Position numbers and translations under genes: made by a program. The notes below the pieces were generated by a model. That model did not search any database and had not been told where the DNA came from. It saw only the letters and a program-made list of their open reading frames with translations. DNA of 64,000 nt from Molanna angustata (lineage: Eukaryota; Arthropoda; Insecta; Trichoptera; Molannidae), in the NCBI GenBank assembly GCA_963576475.1, contig OY754973.1:7772052-7836051 (forward strand), in the 5' to 3' direction. This document shows positions 12,284-27,469 of the stretch, piece by piece (positions within the stretch are counted from its first letter, which is position 1; each line of letters starts with the position of its first letter).

Positions 12284-14861
12284 AGGATTTTTTAAAAAAA
12301 TTGAAGAGCGCGGACTATTAGGATTTAAATTCCATTTGTATTTTTTATTTTTATTGATTATAAGACTGGCGCCCATTCTATAACTCTTTTTAAAGTCAGA
12401 TGTTTGTGTGGGACAGATTAGTGTTTGTAGAGAACGTAAAATTGATAATTAGTTCGTATACTTTGTGGTGGCGATTCCTTTCCTTCCTTAAACCCATCCT
12501 TAATCTGAGGACTGCGCAGAATCCATCGTCATGAAAGCCGAGCTGTGAGATTATATTCAGGAGATGACCAGAAGTCAACCAAACTATTCTAAAAAGTATG
12601 GAAGAGCCCATTATGACCAGTCTTATTCGAGAAATACCATTCAAGAAATCTACTCAATCAGGTTGTATTGTAAACTAATAAATAATTAAATGTCGTGAGG
12701 ACTATAACATAAAATTCACATTCTTTTCAGTACAAAACTTGAGTTGTCATCAATTATTATTAATGTCTATTTTTTTGTAAATCTATAAATTGATTAGAAT
12801 TATTTTTCTGATTTCATAATTAAAATGTCACATTTTAACTGAACATGCATAATGAGGATATCAAATTTTTTATAATGGAAACTATCTTCAAAAAACATCA
12901 GGTTGTATAATTTTAATTTGTCGTTGGACTGTGCTAAATGTTATTTCATGTTTGGTTTGCATTTTTAGTGTTGAATACCTATGTTATAGATAAAAAAATA
13001 TGAATCTTTATAAGCGTTGTAATTTCCTTTTTGCTAATATACAACATAGTATACATTTTTCTTGGGTCGGTCATAAAATTTGAACTTGTAAAAAATAATT
13101 ATAAAAATCATATGTGGGGTAGAAATTAATTAGGAGATTGTTGTGGTAATTACCAAAAGAAGTCTGTCTGATACCTGCAGGCAGTGAACATTGTTGCATG
13201 GCACTTAATATTTTTTCTTGTAACAAGTGAAAAATAATCAATGTCTTTTTTAAATAATGATATTATTGATATAATACTCTTCGATGATAATAAAAAGTTT
13301 TCTAAATTCATGTTAAATCAATATAATTAAAAGGAAATGGTGTTTTAAAGCAATTTGAGTCTTTATTCTCTGTGGGGAACATGTGTTTTTTTTTCTCAAT
13401 TTTAATGTTAAAGTTCATCTATGTTGTATAAAATAATAACTGAAAATGTTCTTTTAAATTGAATCTCAAATCAATGTGTGCTATAGGGAGTTTTGTTTGT
13501 GATTGTAATGAATATGCAATTAAATATTTTCACTTTTACAGATGGAAAGTGTTGGTGAATTCTATGAAATATTTTTTGGGAATGCTGAATTTGAATCTGC
13601 TGTATAATCACAAAAAATCAAGGCTCGGAGAGATGATATTTCTATATGGATTTTGGTCTATTTCTTATTTAAGGTATTCCATGTTTATTAATTCGGTCTG
13701 ACATAAACTTATGATGTAATATTGTCATCTCTGAGAATGATTTAGTTTGAATTTACCAAATGTAATGTTGCTTCTTTATGATAATATCTTCATTTTTATA
13801 TGGAAATGAGTCTTGTTTCTATTATGAATAAATTGTTTAATGTTTCATATTATATTTATGTTGTCTAATGTGTGGTACACAGTATCGACCTACAACAACA
13901 TGTTACGCTGGTTATTCAATAGAAAGTAATGTCAATAATTCTGAAATGTTATGGAACTCATCGTTCAAATGATAGAATCTTTTATGTATAACAATACACT
14001 TTTTGTATAATCTATTTGACATTTTACTGACTATAATCATTATAGCTTATTTTAGAAATGATTAACAATCATTAAAATTAATGTTGAGGAAATAATACTG
14101 TTTTAAAGTTAAAATAAATGAAAATTAATTATATTCTTTTGTCAAAAGTGTAATTAACGCCATCTATACGGCGGGAGGAAAACTTATGTAGTTGCATGAC
14201 TACTCGTGCTGCAACTAAATAGTTGGTTCTGAGTTATGAAATATTTGTAATTGTTAGATATGATTGTATATTAATGGGAATAATGCACGGAGTATGCTAA
14301 TATGTTAATCTTATAAAGAAACTCTTCTTTTTTTTGTAATTGTCATACACATTACAAAGATTATTGTTTTCGGTACGAATAATTAATCATGTTGTATCAA
14401 ATCATCCTATATTGTGAGTAATAAGCTGATGTTATAAAATCATTCGTACGTTTCTGTACTTTCTTTTGACATTTCCACAATATAAAATTTCTTTAAAAAT
14501 GGAACGTATAGATGACGAATCAATTACAAGGATGAAATTATATTACGGTGTAGTGCGGTGTCGGATTTTTGGATAGGCTTTGGATGGACAGATTTCTGTT
14601 TAATAATCTTGTTCAGCCCTGGGTGTTCAACTGTTTGGCATTGGGCGCACTGTGATGATTTCTAATTTTTTTTTTGTATTTGAACAAATGGCGAACAAAT
14701 CCAACATTATGCTTTTAAATTTGATTAATTTGATTTTGAAATCAACTTTCTTGGGAATATGATGTTTAATTGATTAATACTTTGCTTTAAGTTTTGAAGT
14801 AGTTACTTAGTTTTGAATTTATAGCTTTATGAAAATTATAAATTGATGATTTCATCAAAGT
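12284..14861. other. Non-coding 5' interior of element 2
   Basis: About 2.6 kb of AT-rich sequence in the place where gag, protease, RT and RNase H would lie in an autonomous element. Only short, low-complexity frames are present (for example 13459-13701) and none resembles a retroelement protein. Confidence 0.6.
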
Positions 14862-15335
14862 ATGCTGTCGCGTTATATGAATGGTACAGTGAATATCTCA
14901 ACGGGATATACACCTTATTTTCTTTTTCACGGTCGTGAACAAATTCTGTCAGGTGAGATGCATCAAAGGTATCAACCTGGACCCATCTCAGTAGATGATA
15001 TGCAAATAGAAAAGCCCCATGATTATGCTGAAATGCTAGATGAATTAAGAATTATTTTTTTTGAAGTTCAGAAGAATCTTATGTCAGCTTTTAAACGCAA
15101 TGCCACTTTGTATAACAAAAATAGGGTCGAACGCTCTTATAATGTAGGTGACTTTGTCTACCGGAGAAATTTTATAAACTCCAAAGGTGCTGAATTCTTT
15201 TCATCAAAATTAGCTCCACGCTTTGTTAGAAACAAAATTATAGCAAAAATATCACCTGTAGTTTATACATTACCGAATGAACAAAATAAGTCTGTAGGGA
15301 ACTTTCACATTAAGGATCTCTTAAAACCAGATTAA
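14862..15335 (+). CDS. C-terminal part of a Ty3/gypsy-type integrase, N-terminally truncated
   Basis: 157 codons without a stop. Near residue 13 it has STGYTPYFLFHGRE, matching the end of the catalytic core in Ty3/gypsy integrases (the usual 'TGFTP..L..GRE' region). It then has a helical stretch around residues 50-90, and a basic C-terminal module with GDFVYRRN near 111 and SKLAPRF near 129, ending in HIKDLLKPD. The zinc-binding N-terminus and the catalytic D, D and E residues are missing, so it cannot be an active integrase alone. It ends at a normal stop, so it is the true end of pol. Either it is a relic of deletion or the region is kept for a cis role. AT-rich non-coding DNA lies on both sides. 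Confidence 0.85.
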   Translation: MLSRYMNGTVNISTGYTPYFLFHGREQILSGEMHQRYQPGPISVDDMQIEKPHDYAEMLDELRIIFFEVQKNLMSAFKRNATLYNKNRVERSYNVGDFVYRRNFINSKGAEFFSSKLAPRFVRNKIIAKISPVVYTLPNEQNKSVGNFHIKDLLKPD

Positions 15336-16255
15336 TATTAAATTTTTTTGATGTCTGTATCATCAGTATGATACAACTGTATCATATAATTTGTATGTTT
15401 TCATTGCCAATACATGACATCCATATCTGCTTAATGCTATTATCATTCTCAGGATATAATATGTCAGATGACCAAATTAATCAAACGTTGATAAATGTTT
15501 ACACTGTAAATACACTGTTTTTTTATATAATGTGAAATTTCTCGAGGAACATATTGGTACTCTGATGGCATATGTTTGATATGATGGGTTCCTCGACAAA
15601 TTTAAATTTGATTATATTGTGAGGAATGCTGTGATGGAGTATTTCTTCACAATATTGAGATGTCATATACTTTTGTTTTCATTCAGATGAGTTAGTTCTA
15701 TTTTTATGTTAAAATTTGTAGAGCTACATTGTACTTGTTTTTTTTATATTAAAATGTTATCCTATATTGTTTAGATATTGGACTATAAAACTAACATTTT
15801 CCAAGGAAAATTGTCTAGTATATGTCATACAAATTGTGTTGATGATAAATATGATCCTGAATGAAAACCTAAGTATATCAATTTGATAAAAGTTTGTATG
15901 TAGAGCTCCTTTTACTTCATGTAGGTTACTGTATATGTAATGTTCTTGTTTATGAATACCAATTTCATATTGTAATATGAAATTGATTGTTATATGTCAT
16001 GGTATAACTTAAAATACTGAAATGCCACTATATTCTGTTTTTTTTATTACAATATTAGGAAATTTATTTGATAATTCACTCATTTTTCTACCATATAAGA
16101 GTTATATCTATGGTATCACGTGCATGTAATGCCATGGTCTTCTTCCAGATAACTGTGTCGACCAACTCAGTTATCGTAGACTGCATCTGGAGATTTAGTT
16201 TGGTCAACTAGATGTCTGATGTAATCAAAACGAAGAGACTCTGATCATTGTCTGT
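15336..16255. other. Non-coding interior of element 2
   Basis: AT-rich sequence between the integrase fragment and the 155-bp tandem repeats. No frame of note and no recognised motif. Confidence 0.5.
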
Positions 16256-16800
16256 CACATGAAATACATGAGGTGACACACTTGGTGTGCGATAGAAGAA
16301 ATTACAAATTGTTGAACGTTATAAATTTTCTCAAATCTTATCATTCTGTAGACTATTTTTATATAACCTTGCATGGACTAGTGTCCTTAATCATAACAAA
16401 GAGACACTGTCACATGAAATACATGAGGTGACACACTTGGTGTGCGATAGAAGAAATTACAAATTGTTGAACGTTATAAATTTTCTCAAATCTTATCATT
16501 CTGTAGACTATTTTTATATAACCTTGCATGGACTAGTGTCCTTAATCATAACAAAGAGACACTGTCACATGAGATACATGAGGTGACACACTTGGTGTGC
16601 GATAGAAGATATTACAAATTATTGAATGTTACAAATTTTCTCAATTCTTGTCATTTTGTAGATTATTTTTTATATAATTTTGTATGTACTAGTGTCCTTA
16701 ATCATGACGAAGAGACACTGTTACATGACATACATGAGGAGACACACTTGCTGTGCAATAGAAAGAGTTACAATTTATTAGACGTTATAAATTTTTATTA
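16256..16800 (+). repeat. Tandem repeat in element 2, 155-bp unit, about 3.5 copies
   Basis: Units begin at 16256, 16411, 16566 and about 16722, each with CACATGARATACATGAGGTG or a variant. The first two are almost identical; the third and fourth have diverged and the fourth is partial. A 72-codon open frame (16583-16801) exists only because the repeat happens to be open. Similar direct repeats occur in the untranslated 3' part of some LTR elements; function unknown. Confidence 0.92.
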
Positions 16801-17513
16801 AATTTAGTCATTAGATATTACATTTCTGATGTTCTGTCTAGCTGATGCTTTTATGTATGACATATTGGGTAATCTATTACCAAACCTGATCTCTAATACC
16901 ATGATATATAACAACATTTTAGTTAAGATTGAATTCTGTTATGATCAAAATAGTGTAAGGCAAATTCGATACTGGACTTATATCACATTCTTGAAACATT
17001 AATTTTGAAATTGCATTATATTATTATTTGTTGTGGAGAAATAAGATGCTGGTATGAAATTTCTTTTATTTAATATAAAAATGTTTTTCATCTGGGATCA
17101 AAGTGGATAAATTTTATGCATTTATCTTCCCGATGAATTTTCTTATCATGGGTAAGGTGTTTATAGGAGGTACTCATGATAACTGATGTTTATAGTTATT
17201 GATAGTGATTATTAAAATAATGATATTTTACATTTGCTATGTCCGACACATAAATCTTTCATAGACAAATTTACATGTTAGCTTTCACATTTCTTGGCTT
17301 ACAATTATGACTTGCATGTATGATACTGAGCTAAGCTCACAATTTGATATGATGACTATGATGCTGTATTAACTGGGAAAATATTCTGAACTTTAAATTT
17401 TCCCTATGATGAAATTTTTTTTATCGTGAGTTAAGGTGTTTATAGGATGGACTCACGATAACTGTATCACGCTTGAAGATACATGGTATCTGAGTGATTC
17501 TGTTTCAACATGA

Positions 17514-17870
17514 GAGCCTCTTCCGCAGATTCTAGCTCACAATGAGAATTAGCACAAATGATAGCTAATCCAAGCTCACAATATGGAGACAAGACGAAAA
17601 GCTAAGATGGGGTTTCCTTAGTTTTCCATTGATTAAAAAATAATGAACGCTTCTCGGGAGTGTCATTGAAGGGGTTAAATAATCAAACGTGAGTGGACTG
17701 AAAACGTTCACCACCAGATCTGTAAATACTGTATTATAATTGTTATTACGTCTGTTTTATGAACAGAGGGGTTTCATTTAAATGAATAGTAATCTTGACA
17801 GCAAGTATGTCAAAATTTGGAATTTTTATTTAATATGAAAATTTTCTGTTTCAGCTAGTTTAAGAATTTT
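17514..17870 (+). repeat. Segment shared with element 1 (homologue of 4727-5090)
   Basis: Starts GAGCCTCTTCCGCAGATTC and aligns throughout with 4727-5090 despite many substitutions. It lies in the region before the 3' polypurine tract, where cis-acting sequences of LTR elements often sit. It shows that the two neighbouring LTR elements share ancestry. Confidence 0.85.
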
Positions 17871-18141
17871 ATATATTTTTATGGTGGATAATTTTTGTTA
17901 TTTTTTATTATGTAACTGTTCCAGATCTGCCACCAGTTATTTAAATGACAAGGATATGTCGTTATCAGCGACATAGACTTATGTCATTTGAACTCTAACA
18001 TTTTCCTTATCCTTAAATTGTAGGTGTTTTTCCTCGCGGGATTCGGTTGAGTTGGAGAACATGGGACTTATGCCAGTTATATTCACTAATTTCTGTTTTT
18101 CAAATTTACTATCAAAACACTTTTTTTTCTTTTTTTTGTTA

Positions 18142-18153
18142 ACAGAGGAGGTA
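18142..18153 (+). promoter_or_regulatory. Polypurine tract of element 2
   Basis: ACAGAGGAGGTA lies directly before the TG that starts the 3' LTR, the expected position and composition for the plus-strand primer site. A T-rich stretch lies immediately upstream. Confidence 0.75.
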
Positions 18154-20671
<2,518 letters not shown>

Positions 20672-20890
20672 CGACCGTCGCGCGTCGTGGCACAGTTGGT
20701 AAACCGTTTGGTTTATGTGCGGGCGTCCTTGATTCGATCCCCAGCAGAGAAGTTTATTTAAATTAATTTCTCACGCTAATATTGCTTCTCTGGGCTAGAA
20801 ACACTGGTTAGTTGGAAGAAATTTTCATATGGTAATAAACTCGCCACTTGCGCAGGGCGAAAGGAAGTGTTTATTATTATTATTTGTTAA
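20672..20890 (+). mobile_element. tRNA-derived SINE
   Basis: An A box (TGGCACAGTTGG, 20688-20699) and a B box (GATTCGATCCCC, 20731-20742) with tRNA-like spacing mark an RNA polymerase III promoter. A body containing GGTTAGTTGGAAGAAATT and AATAAACTCGCCA follows, and the element ends in (TTA)n near 20872-20885. Its 3' part matches the tails at 24837, 25641, 39275 and 44487. The cloverleaf is degraded, so it is not a working tRNA gene. Confidence 0.75.
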
Positions 20891-21039
20891 ATTTTTTGTA
20901 TAAAATTTAATGTTATTTTGTCTAATAAGTGGAATTTCACGATGAATTTCATTAGAAATGGAACAAAAACAAAATATTTGAAAACCAGTGAGTTTATAAT
21001 GAATACCCTGAATATTTACATACATACCGTAACGGCACA

Positions 21040-24000
21040 TATCCTAATGTGGGACAACCAATACAATTTGGGAGAAGGTGAGTTTGCTCCCCCCCAACCC
21101 ATCCTCTGGGATTGGAAAGTAAACCCTGCCTTCGACCTGGGGTCAGTATACTATACTGGTTTACCAAGCCACTGCATTTACGGTCCCCTAAAATGGCTCG
21201 CCATGTTCGGGGTTCTTTGCTTTGGTGCGCGGCGGGTCTGGTTGCAGGTGTGAGCCGAGGGAGATCTGTGTGAAACGGTTCGTCGCTGGCCGGCCGCCGA
21301 ATAGTACAGGGGCCCGACCTAAGCTAACGACTACGGGTTGGCTGCCCTATCAGTCGGCGCATAATCTCGCTGCAATTGTTGTGCCGGATCGTGACCGGAC
21401 GAGGTCCCAGCAGTTGTATGCGGGGGGCACCAGGCGTCCTCCACGGCCATATCCTCCCTCCTTCAACCTAGCAGCGCAGCTGCCGGAACAAATGTCCTTG
21501 AAATGGGCTTCTGATCTCCTCGTTTCACAATGCCCCCCCCCCCACAAAACCTTCATGACAGATAAACCCAATAATAATGTTTATACAGCGACAACCAAGA
21601 CTGCATACCCTCGCACCATTTGTGAACTGTTGGTAGACTTCGCTAACATCAGAGGTATCCACAGTAATTTAAATTCTGTTCACCATCACTTGCAATCTCA
21701 AAAACCACACCTGCTCTTTCTCACGGAAACACAAATTCAAGATCCACCCGACACAAGTTACCTCAACTGCCCAGGGTACATACTCGAAAGCATGTTTGTG
21801 CCCAAAGGAGGCTTGTGCCTCTACAGCCGCGAAGACATCAACTGTGTCAGATTGAAGGAGTTCGAGAACCCCGCCTTCAATGTTATGTGGGTCCGTTAAA
21901 AATCTAACAAATTCATAAAAATTTATGCTTGTATCTACCGATCTCCAAATATGAGTGATTATGATTCTTCCGAGCTTTTCAAATACTTAGGAGAAACCAT
22001 TGACAGTCTTCTGTCTCGCTACCCGTCGGCAGAATTTGCGGTTCTCGGCGATTTCAATGTCCATCACTCCGATTGGCTGAAATCGGGAACTACCGATTCG
22101 GCTGGCCGCATGACGGAATCCTTTGCTTTGTGTCATAACCTGGAGCAACTTGTTCAAGAGCAAACTCGCATCCCTGATGTCTCTGGGCATCGTTCCAATC
22201 TGCTTGATCTTTTTATGACTACCTCGCCAACGGGATACACACTGAAAGTCACAGCCCCACTGGGCTCTTCAGACCATTGCCTTGTGCAAACGGCCATCCA
22301 CTTCATCCCGGACCTTCCACCCGAAAAACCTAAAAGGAAAATTTGGCAATACAAGTCAGCAGATTGGAATGCACTGCGAATACACTTTCGCGACTTTCCT
22401 TGGAATGAAGTCTGTTTTAGAACCAAAGACCCTTCTATCTGTGCGCGTGAGGTAGGGGATGTCATCACTTCTGCTATGGATGGCTATATTCCCTCCTCCC
22501 TCAAAACCTGCGGACCAGGCACAAAACCTTGGTTTGATTCCAAATGCCGAGAAGCAGTCACGCGTAAAAATCTGGCTTTCAAAACATTTCAAAAACTTCA
22601 ATCCCCGTCAAACAAGAAAGCATACAACAAGATGACAAAGGATTGTAAAAAAACCATTAATCAGGCTAAAAAACTCCATGACCAACATATAAGTCAAAAA
22701 CTCTCCTCATGCCCTAACGGTAGCCGAAGATTCTGGTCACTGTCAACCAACTTTTGCACATCTTCATTTCCACCTTTAACGAACCATGACGGATCCATTG
22801 CTAACTCTGCCACCGACAAAGCTAATCTTCTCGGTAAATTATTTGCAGATAACTCAACCCTTGACGACGGAGGAAAAACTCCTCAACCAGTTCCACATTG
22901 TGGTTTTAAAATGAACGAAGTAAGGATTAACTTCTCTGAGGTTTTACTCGCCATCCGAGGGTTGGATGTTAACAAAGCTAATGGACCAGATGGAATTCCC
23001 GTTCTTGTGTTAAAAAAATGCTCCGCCGAACTAGCCCCAGTTCTCACTAAACTCTTCAAACTCTCGTTTAAAACTGGTATTGTCCCATGAGACTGGAAAA
23101 AAGCGATCATCCACCCAATTCCCAAAAAAGGTGATCGCTCCAACCCATCTAACTACCGACCCATCGCTATTACTTCTGTACTCTCCAAAATAATGGAAAG
23201 GGTACTAAACACCAAGTTGATCACATACCTCGAAGCAAACAAAATTTTAAGCGACCGCCAATATGGATTTCGTGGAAATCGATCTTGTGGCGATCTACTC
23301 GCGTATGTGACATCCGTTTGGGGTCGAGTTATGGAACGCTTTGGAGAAGCTCAAACTGTCGCCCTTGACATCTCTAAAGCTTTCGACCGGGTTTGGCACC
23401 GAGGTCTCTTAATGAAACTCCCTTCTTATGGACTACCCCAGTCTCTGTGTACTTGGATTGCGAATTTTTTAAAAGATCGCGAAGTCATAACTGTAGTGGA
23501 CGGTTGCTCTTCTTCTCCCCATTCCATTAATGCGGGAGTCCCTCAAGGGTCCATTCTATCTCCAACCCTATTCCTCCTACATATCAATGACTTGCTCTTT
23601 CGCGCCCCCATCCACTGTTACGCTGATGACAGCACAGTCCATGACAATTTCTCTTTTGACAAACCTCCTAAACAGAGTGAAATATCAGAAGCCCGGAAAG
23701 ACCTTCATCAAAAAATAAATAGCTACCTCCACTCAATCAATACCTGGGGTGAAAGTAATCTTGTTTCATTTAACGTCTCAAAAACCCAAGCCTGTCTAAT
23801 TTCTGCGAAGAGAAACCCCAATGAATTGCAAGTGTCTTTCAACGGAAGCACCCTACCTAACAGCAGCTCTATCGACCTGCTTGGAGTATCTATAACGAAC
23901 CAATTACACTACAAGGGCTCCATCGAAGCTAAGGTGAAACTCGCCTCCAAAAAATTGAGCGTACTATATAGAGCGCGCAGATATTTTACTAAGACCCAGA

Positions 24001-24565
24001 TCTGTATACTCTACAAAGCGCAAATACGCCCAATTATTGAATATGGCAGTCACCTCTGGAGTGGCGCCCCCCAATACCTACTGAATACCCTCGACGCTGT
24101 CCAAAGGCGTGCTATACGTCTGATTGATGATCCATCACTGACTGATGGATTGCAATCACTAGAACACAGATGCAGAGTCGGTATTTTAAGTTTATTCTAT
24201 AGATACTACCACGGGAATTGCTCAGAAGAACTTGCATCTTTGGTCCCTCCTCCACCCACTCGCAACAGAGTCACTCGCTTCACTCAATCGCAGCATCCAT
24301 TCACAGTGGACCTTCAACATATACGAACAAGTCGCTTCTCGAACTCCTTTATTAACACAGCAGCCCGACTGTGGAACGATCTTCCGAATTCTGTGTTTCC
24401 ATCTTCGTACAACCCGGGTCTTTTTAAAATCCGAATTAATAAACTCTTTTCTAGATTGCAAACCCCTCCCAACGCTACGTAGTGCGCTTCTTCGGAAGAG
24501 TAAAATGGACCCAAATCCTAATAGCTGGCGTCCCCTACGTAGACATGTTAAAAAAAAAAAAAAAA
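21040..24565 (+). mobile_element. Jockey/CR1-group LINE with mutated ORF2
   Basis: GC content rises sharply near 21040. The block holds a 5' region without a clear ORF1, an endonuclease-RT gene in one frame (21222-24482) broken by two stops, a short 3' UTR, and a 16-base poly(A) at 24550-24565. The 5' end may be truncated, since no gag-like ORF1 was seen. No target-site duplication was found. Confidence 0.85.
21222..24482 (+). pseudogene. LINE ORF2 endonuclease-reverse transcriptase with two in-frame stops
   Basis: The frame from 21222 runs to 24482 but is stopped by TAA at 21897-21899 and TGA at 23088-23090. Homology continues unshifted across both, so these look like single-base changes. 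The endonuclease shows LLFLTETQI (about nt 21715), GDFNVHHSDW (about 22050) and SDHCLV (about 22270). The RT shows ALDISKAFDRVWH (about 23360), GVPQGSILSP (about 23535) and YADDST (about 23620). The C-terminal part has QRRAIRLID and the TAARLWNDLP motif typical of Jockey/CR1-group elements. With only two lesions in about 1,090 codons it is a fairly young copy that can no longer make a full protein. Confidence 0.9.
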
Positions 24566-24836
24566 CCAGCGACTAGTGTGCGGGTGTGCATTTTCTTGTA
24601 AAAGGAAGCACGATACATACGTATATGCCCACACAATAGTCTCATCTCACCTAAAAAGCCAACATTTAGAATGGGTGGTGAACCTCATTGCTGAACTTAG
24701 TATATTTAGATATTTTAAATTGTCATTTTTTGAGATATATTATTGTTGGTTATTAATTTTATTACCTTTACTTTTTGTCATGTCATAACCTCATTACTGT
24801 AATACAAACTGTATTTCCATAGTAATATTTAACTCT

Positions 24837-24915
24837 TGGTTTGAAGAAATTGCCGTTTGACAATAAACCCGCCAGTGTACAAATTATGTGTACAAGAAGA
24901 AACGAATAAATATAT
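24837..24915 (+). repeat. LINE/SINE 3' tail fragment
   Basis: TTGGTTTGAAGAAATTGCC and ACAATAAACCCGCCAGTGTAC match the tails at 20806 (+), 25690 (-), 39281 (-) and 44487 (-), and an AATAAATA-like end follows. It is a short 5'-truncated insertion with nothing else recognised around it. Confidence 0.6.
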
Positions 24916-25640
24916 AAAATATTTCGAATAATATTCAATAATTTTATTTTAATGTCTCTCTGAATCATTTTCTTCTTGATATGATTTTGATGATACAACC
25001 CTTTGCGGCTCTTAAAGAACGGACTTTATGCTTCATAGAGAAGACGTCGGACATTTCTCATAAATAAGGCACAAAAAATAATTAACAAGCTGCTCGAATA
25101 AATTGTATTACGAGTCTTTTTAACGAACTCGTTTATCAAATTAACTAACTCATATTTTACTATCCTTTTTTCTGAGTATCGCTTGATTCATTAGTCGTCT
25201 CGTTAGTTGTTTGAAACTTTTTTTATAATACCAATTACATATTTCGTATTCAATATACGAGAGGGATTTAGATTAGCCAACAAAATACTTAAGTAGGTAA
25301 GTTGGTTTTCTCTAACTGGGATTTGCAACTTCCCTATTAGAAAGTTTCAGATAGCGCCTTGAATGTTGCTGTATCTATTCTTTCAGCGATTTTCTGGATC
25401 TGTCTAATACCTTTGAGTATCGAATTCTTTAATTGTCTGAAACATCTGAATAGAATGTTTATGTAGTTACGTATTATACTTAGTTACTTAGTCTAAAATC
25501 CAAAGATATATGTGAATCATTTAAGTGCTTTTTTACGGTTATTACAATACTGCCTTTCTCAAAAATTAACCAGGAAAACATGCTGGGTTAAATTTTCGAA
25601 TGTGCTTGAAAGTGTGCATCACACAAAACTAGTCGTGATC
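24916..25640. other. Unassigned AT-rich sequence
   Basis: No coding frame or known repeat recognised. Confidence 0.4.
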
Positions 25641-25743
25641 ATTTATTTATTTTATTTATTCTTATTTCTGTACATAATATAAATAAATATATTGAACACT
25701 GGCGGGCTTATTGCCATTAGGTAATTTCTTTCAACCAACCAGA
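25641..25743 (-). repeat. LINE/SINE 3' tail fragment
   Basis: On the minus strand it runs CTGGTTGGTTGAAAGAAATT, then CAATAAGCCCGCCAGTGTTC, then a (AAAT)n-like end. It is closely similar to 44445-44543. Confidence 0.7.
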
Positions 25744-25799
25744 TCATCATAAAAAATTCAGCGAAAATTCTAAAGATTTGTCAATTTTAAATTATCGAT

Positions 25800-26378
25800 T
25801 CCCTTTGAACAAATAAATTATAATTCTTTAATGTGTACACTTAACTTAAAAACACTATCAAGTAGAAGGACAATCAGTGATTTGATGATTTTATATAAGA
25901 TTTTAAATGGCTGGTTGGACATCCTTGATTTAACGTGTCTCATTTCATTTAATGTTCCGATTACCCGTACGTGACAAACACAAGCATCACTATTTTTTAT
26001 CATAAAATCTAGTAATAATTATTATATTCACTCGCCTATTCTGAGACTACATAGACTTTGTAATGAGTTTGGCTCTGTTGATGTCTTTTGCTGTTCAATA
26101 TATGAATATAAAGAGAGTCTTTTAAAGATTGTATCAATTCTGGGTTCTACTTCTTTTTTCTATTCATTTTTTATTTTTTGTTTTTGCTTGTTTTTTTCTT
26201 TAATTTTATTTTTATTGTACGTCACAACCTGTTTATTTTGTAAATATATAATTTTTTTACTTGATATTTTTTTTATTATGTGTGTATGTATTTTGCTTCG
26301 TGGTTCATGAACATATATTTTTAAATTTATAATTGTGTATGTAAAAGCCCATTTAGGGCGTATATAAATAAATAAAAT
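25800..26378 (+). pseudogene. CR1-like LINE remnant, C-terminus and 3' tail
   Basis: Read on the plus strand with a few stops, it gives RRTISDLMILYKILNGWLD followed by FNVPITRT and SPILRLHRLCNEF. This is the conserved C-terminal region after the RT domain in CR1-like LINEs (RR..LDL.FLYK..NG.ID ... SP..R..RLYN). It ends in AAAGCCCATTTAGGGCGTAT and (ATAA)n near 26362-26378, which looks like its natural 3' end. Heavily 5' truncated. Confidence 0.7.
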
Positions 26379-26426
26379 AATGAAGAGTAAAATGTTCAGA
26401 TGTCCTGAGCTCGATCCCCAGCAGAT

Positions 26427-26622
26427 AGTTGATGGCAGAGCGGCTAGCGAGCTGGGTTAGTAATCCAGTGATCGCGAGTTCGAATCCTGCCCCGACCGAT
26501 TTCGTTCGCCTAAAGTTCAAGCATTTATTTGCTTATTTTAGGGAACGTAGGAAGATGTATATGTACTTGTTTAACAAGGACATATTAATTTTTATATATA
26601 TAAAAAAAAAAACAAAAAAAAA
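26427..26622 (+). mobile_element. tRNA-derived SINE
   Basis: A perfect A box (TGGCAGAGCGG, 26433-26443) and a B box (GAGTTCGAATCC, 26476-26487) are present. The anticodon arm folds as CTGGG-TTAGTAA-TCCAG, giving anticodon AGT, which suggests a tRNA-Thr origin. The T stem is mismatched and the acceptor stem is not paired. The body ends in an A-rich tail at 26603-26622. Confidence 0.7.
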
Positions 26623-26669
26623 GGCTGTTAACATATGAATTTATCAAAAAAAATGTTGGGACGAACTTG

Positions 26670-26900
26670 GGAATTTCAGCATTCAGCGTTCTAGTTTATA
26701 TGGTTTATGAGATATATGGAAAAATAAAGTAATCATTAAAAATATAAAATAAAATTTGATAACCTCTGACTGAAACAAAAATTCAAAATTTGGAGTTTTT
26801 TAAAGATTCGTAGGCCTGTAACTATCAATTATTCTGAAAAAATATAGGCTCTATGCATTGAACGGATCAAAAGTTATATATTTTATACACCTGGCATAAA
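26670..26900 (-). repeat. Dispersed repeat, inverted relative to 41200-41440
   Basis: On the minus strand it has AACTTTTGATCCGTTCAAT, TTTTTGTTTCAGTCAGAGG and TTTTTCCATATATCTCA, with the same order and spacing as 41226-41420 on the plus strand. Identity is moderate. The class is unknown; no terminal repeats were seen. Confidence 0.65.
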
Positions 26901-27469
26901 AATCTCGCGTATCTTGGCTTGATACTTTGTCGATATGTTAAGAGAAATATATTCTCGTGAGCAAACCGACAGTTGGAATATAGACCTAATGACAATAATG
27001 TCTAGTTGAGAACAAACATATAGGTATGACAAGATGCACATGTGAAAGTGTGTGTTGTATTTGTGTTCTCAATATCAGTTCATTTGTTGAAAAAAAATAA
27101 TGATATTGACATAATTGAATCAGGTCAAATTTGAAATTTAATACTGTATATTTTTGACATCGTTAAAGTTGCCGAATTGGCTTGTGATATTTGGCCATAT
27201 TGCCAATTTATGATTTAGACAACAAACACATCGGACTGCTCAAAATGTTGTTGTGAATTTACAACAACGTTTGCCCTTTACTGAAGGCAAACTAAATTCC
27301 ATCAAAAGTTTACAAAGTTTCTTGTTTATTTAATTACACACAAAGCACATGAAAAGCCAGGTTAAAGTTTTATGTAGATATACGTAATTTTAATTGATTG
27401 TATAATTCAATATATCGAGTAGTTAGGTATATGAAAATTTTAATCATGATACACTTATTTTACTAGTTT
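26901..27469. other. Unassigned sequence
   Basis: No recognised gene or repeat. Confidence 0.4.

Noticed and set aside
26427..26500. tRNA-Thr(AGT) gene
   Set aside because: The anticodon arm folds, but the T stem is mismatched and the acceptor ends do not pair; an A-rich tail follows. SINE is the better reading.
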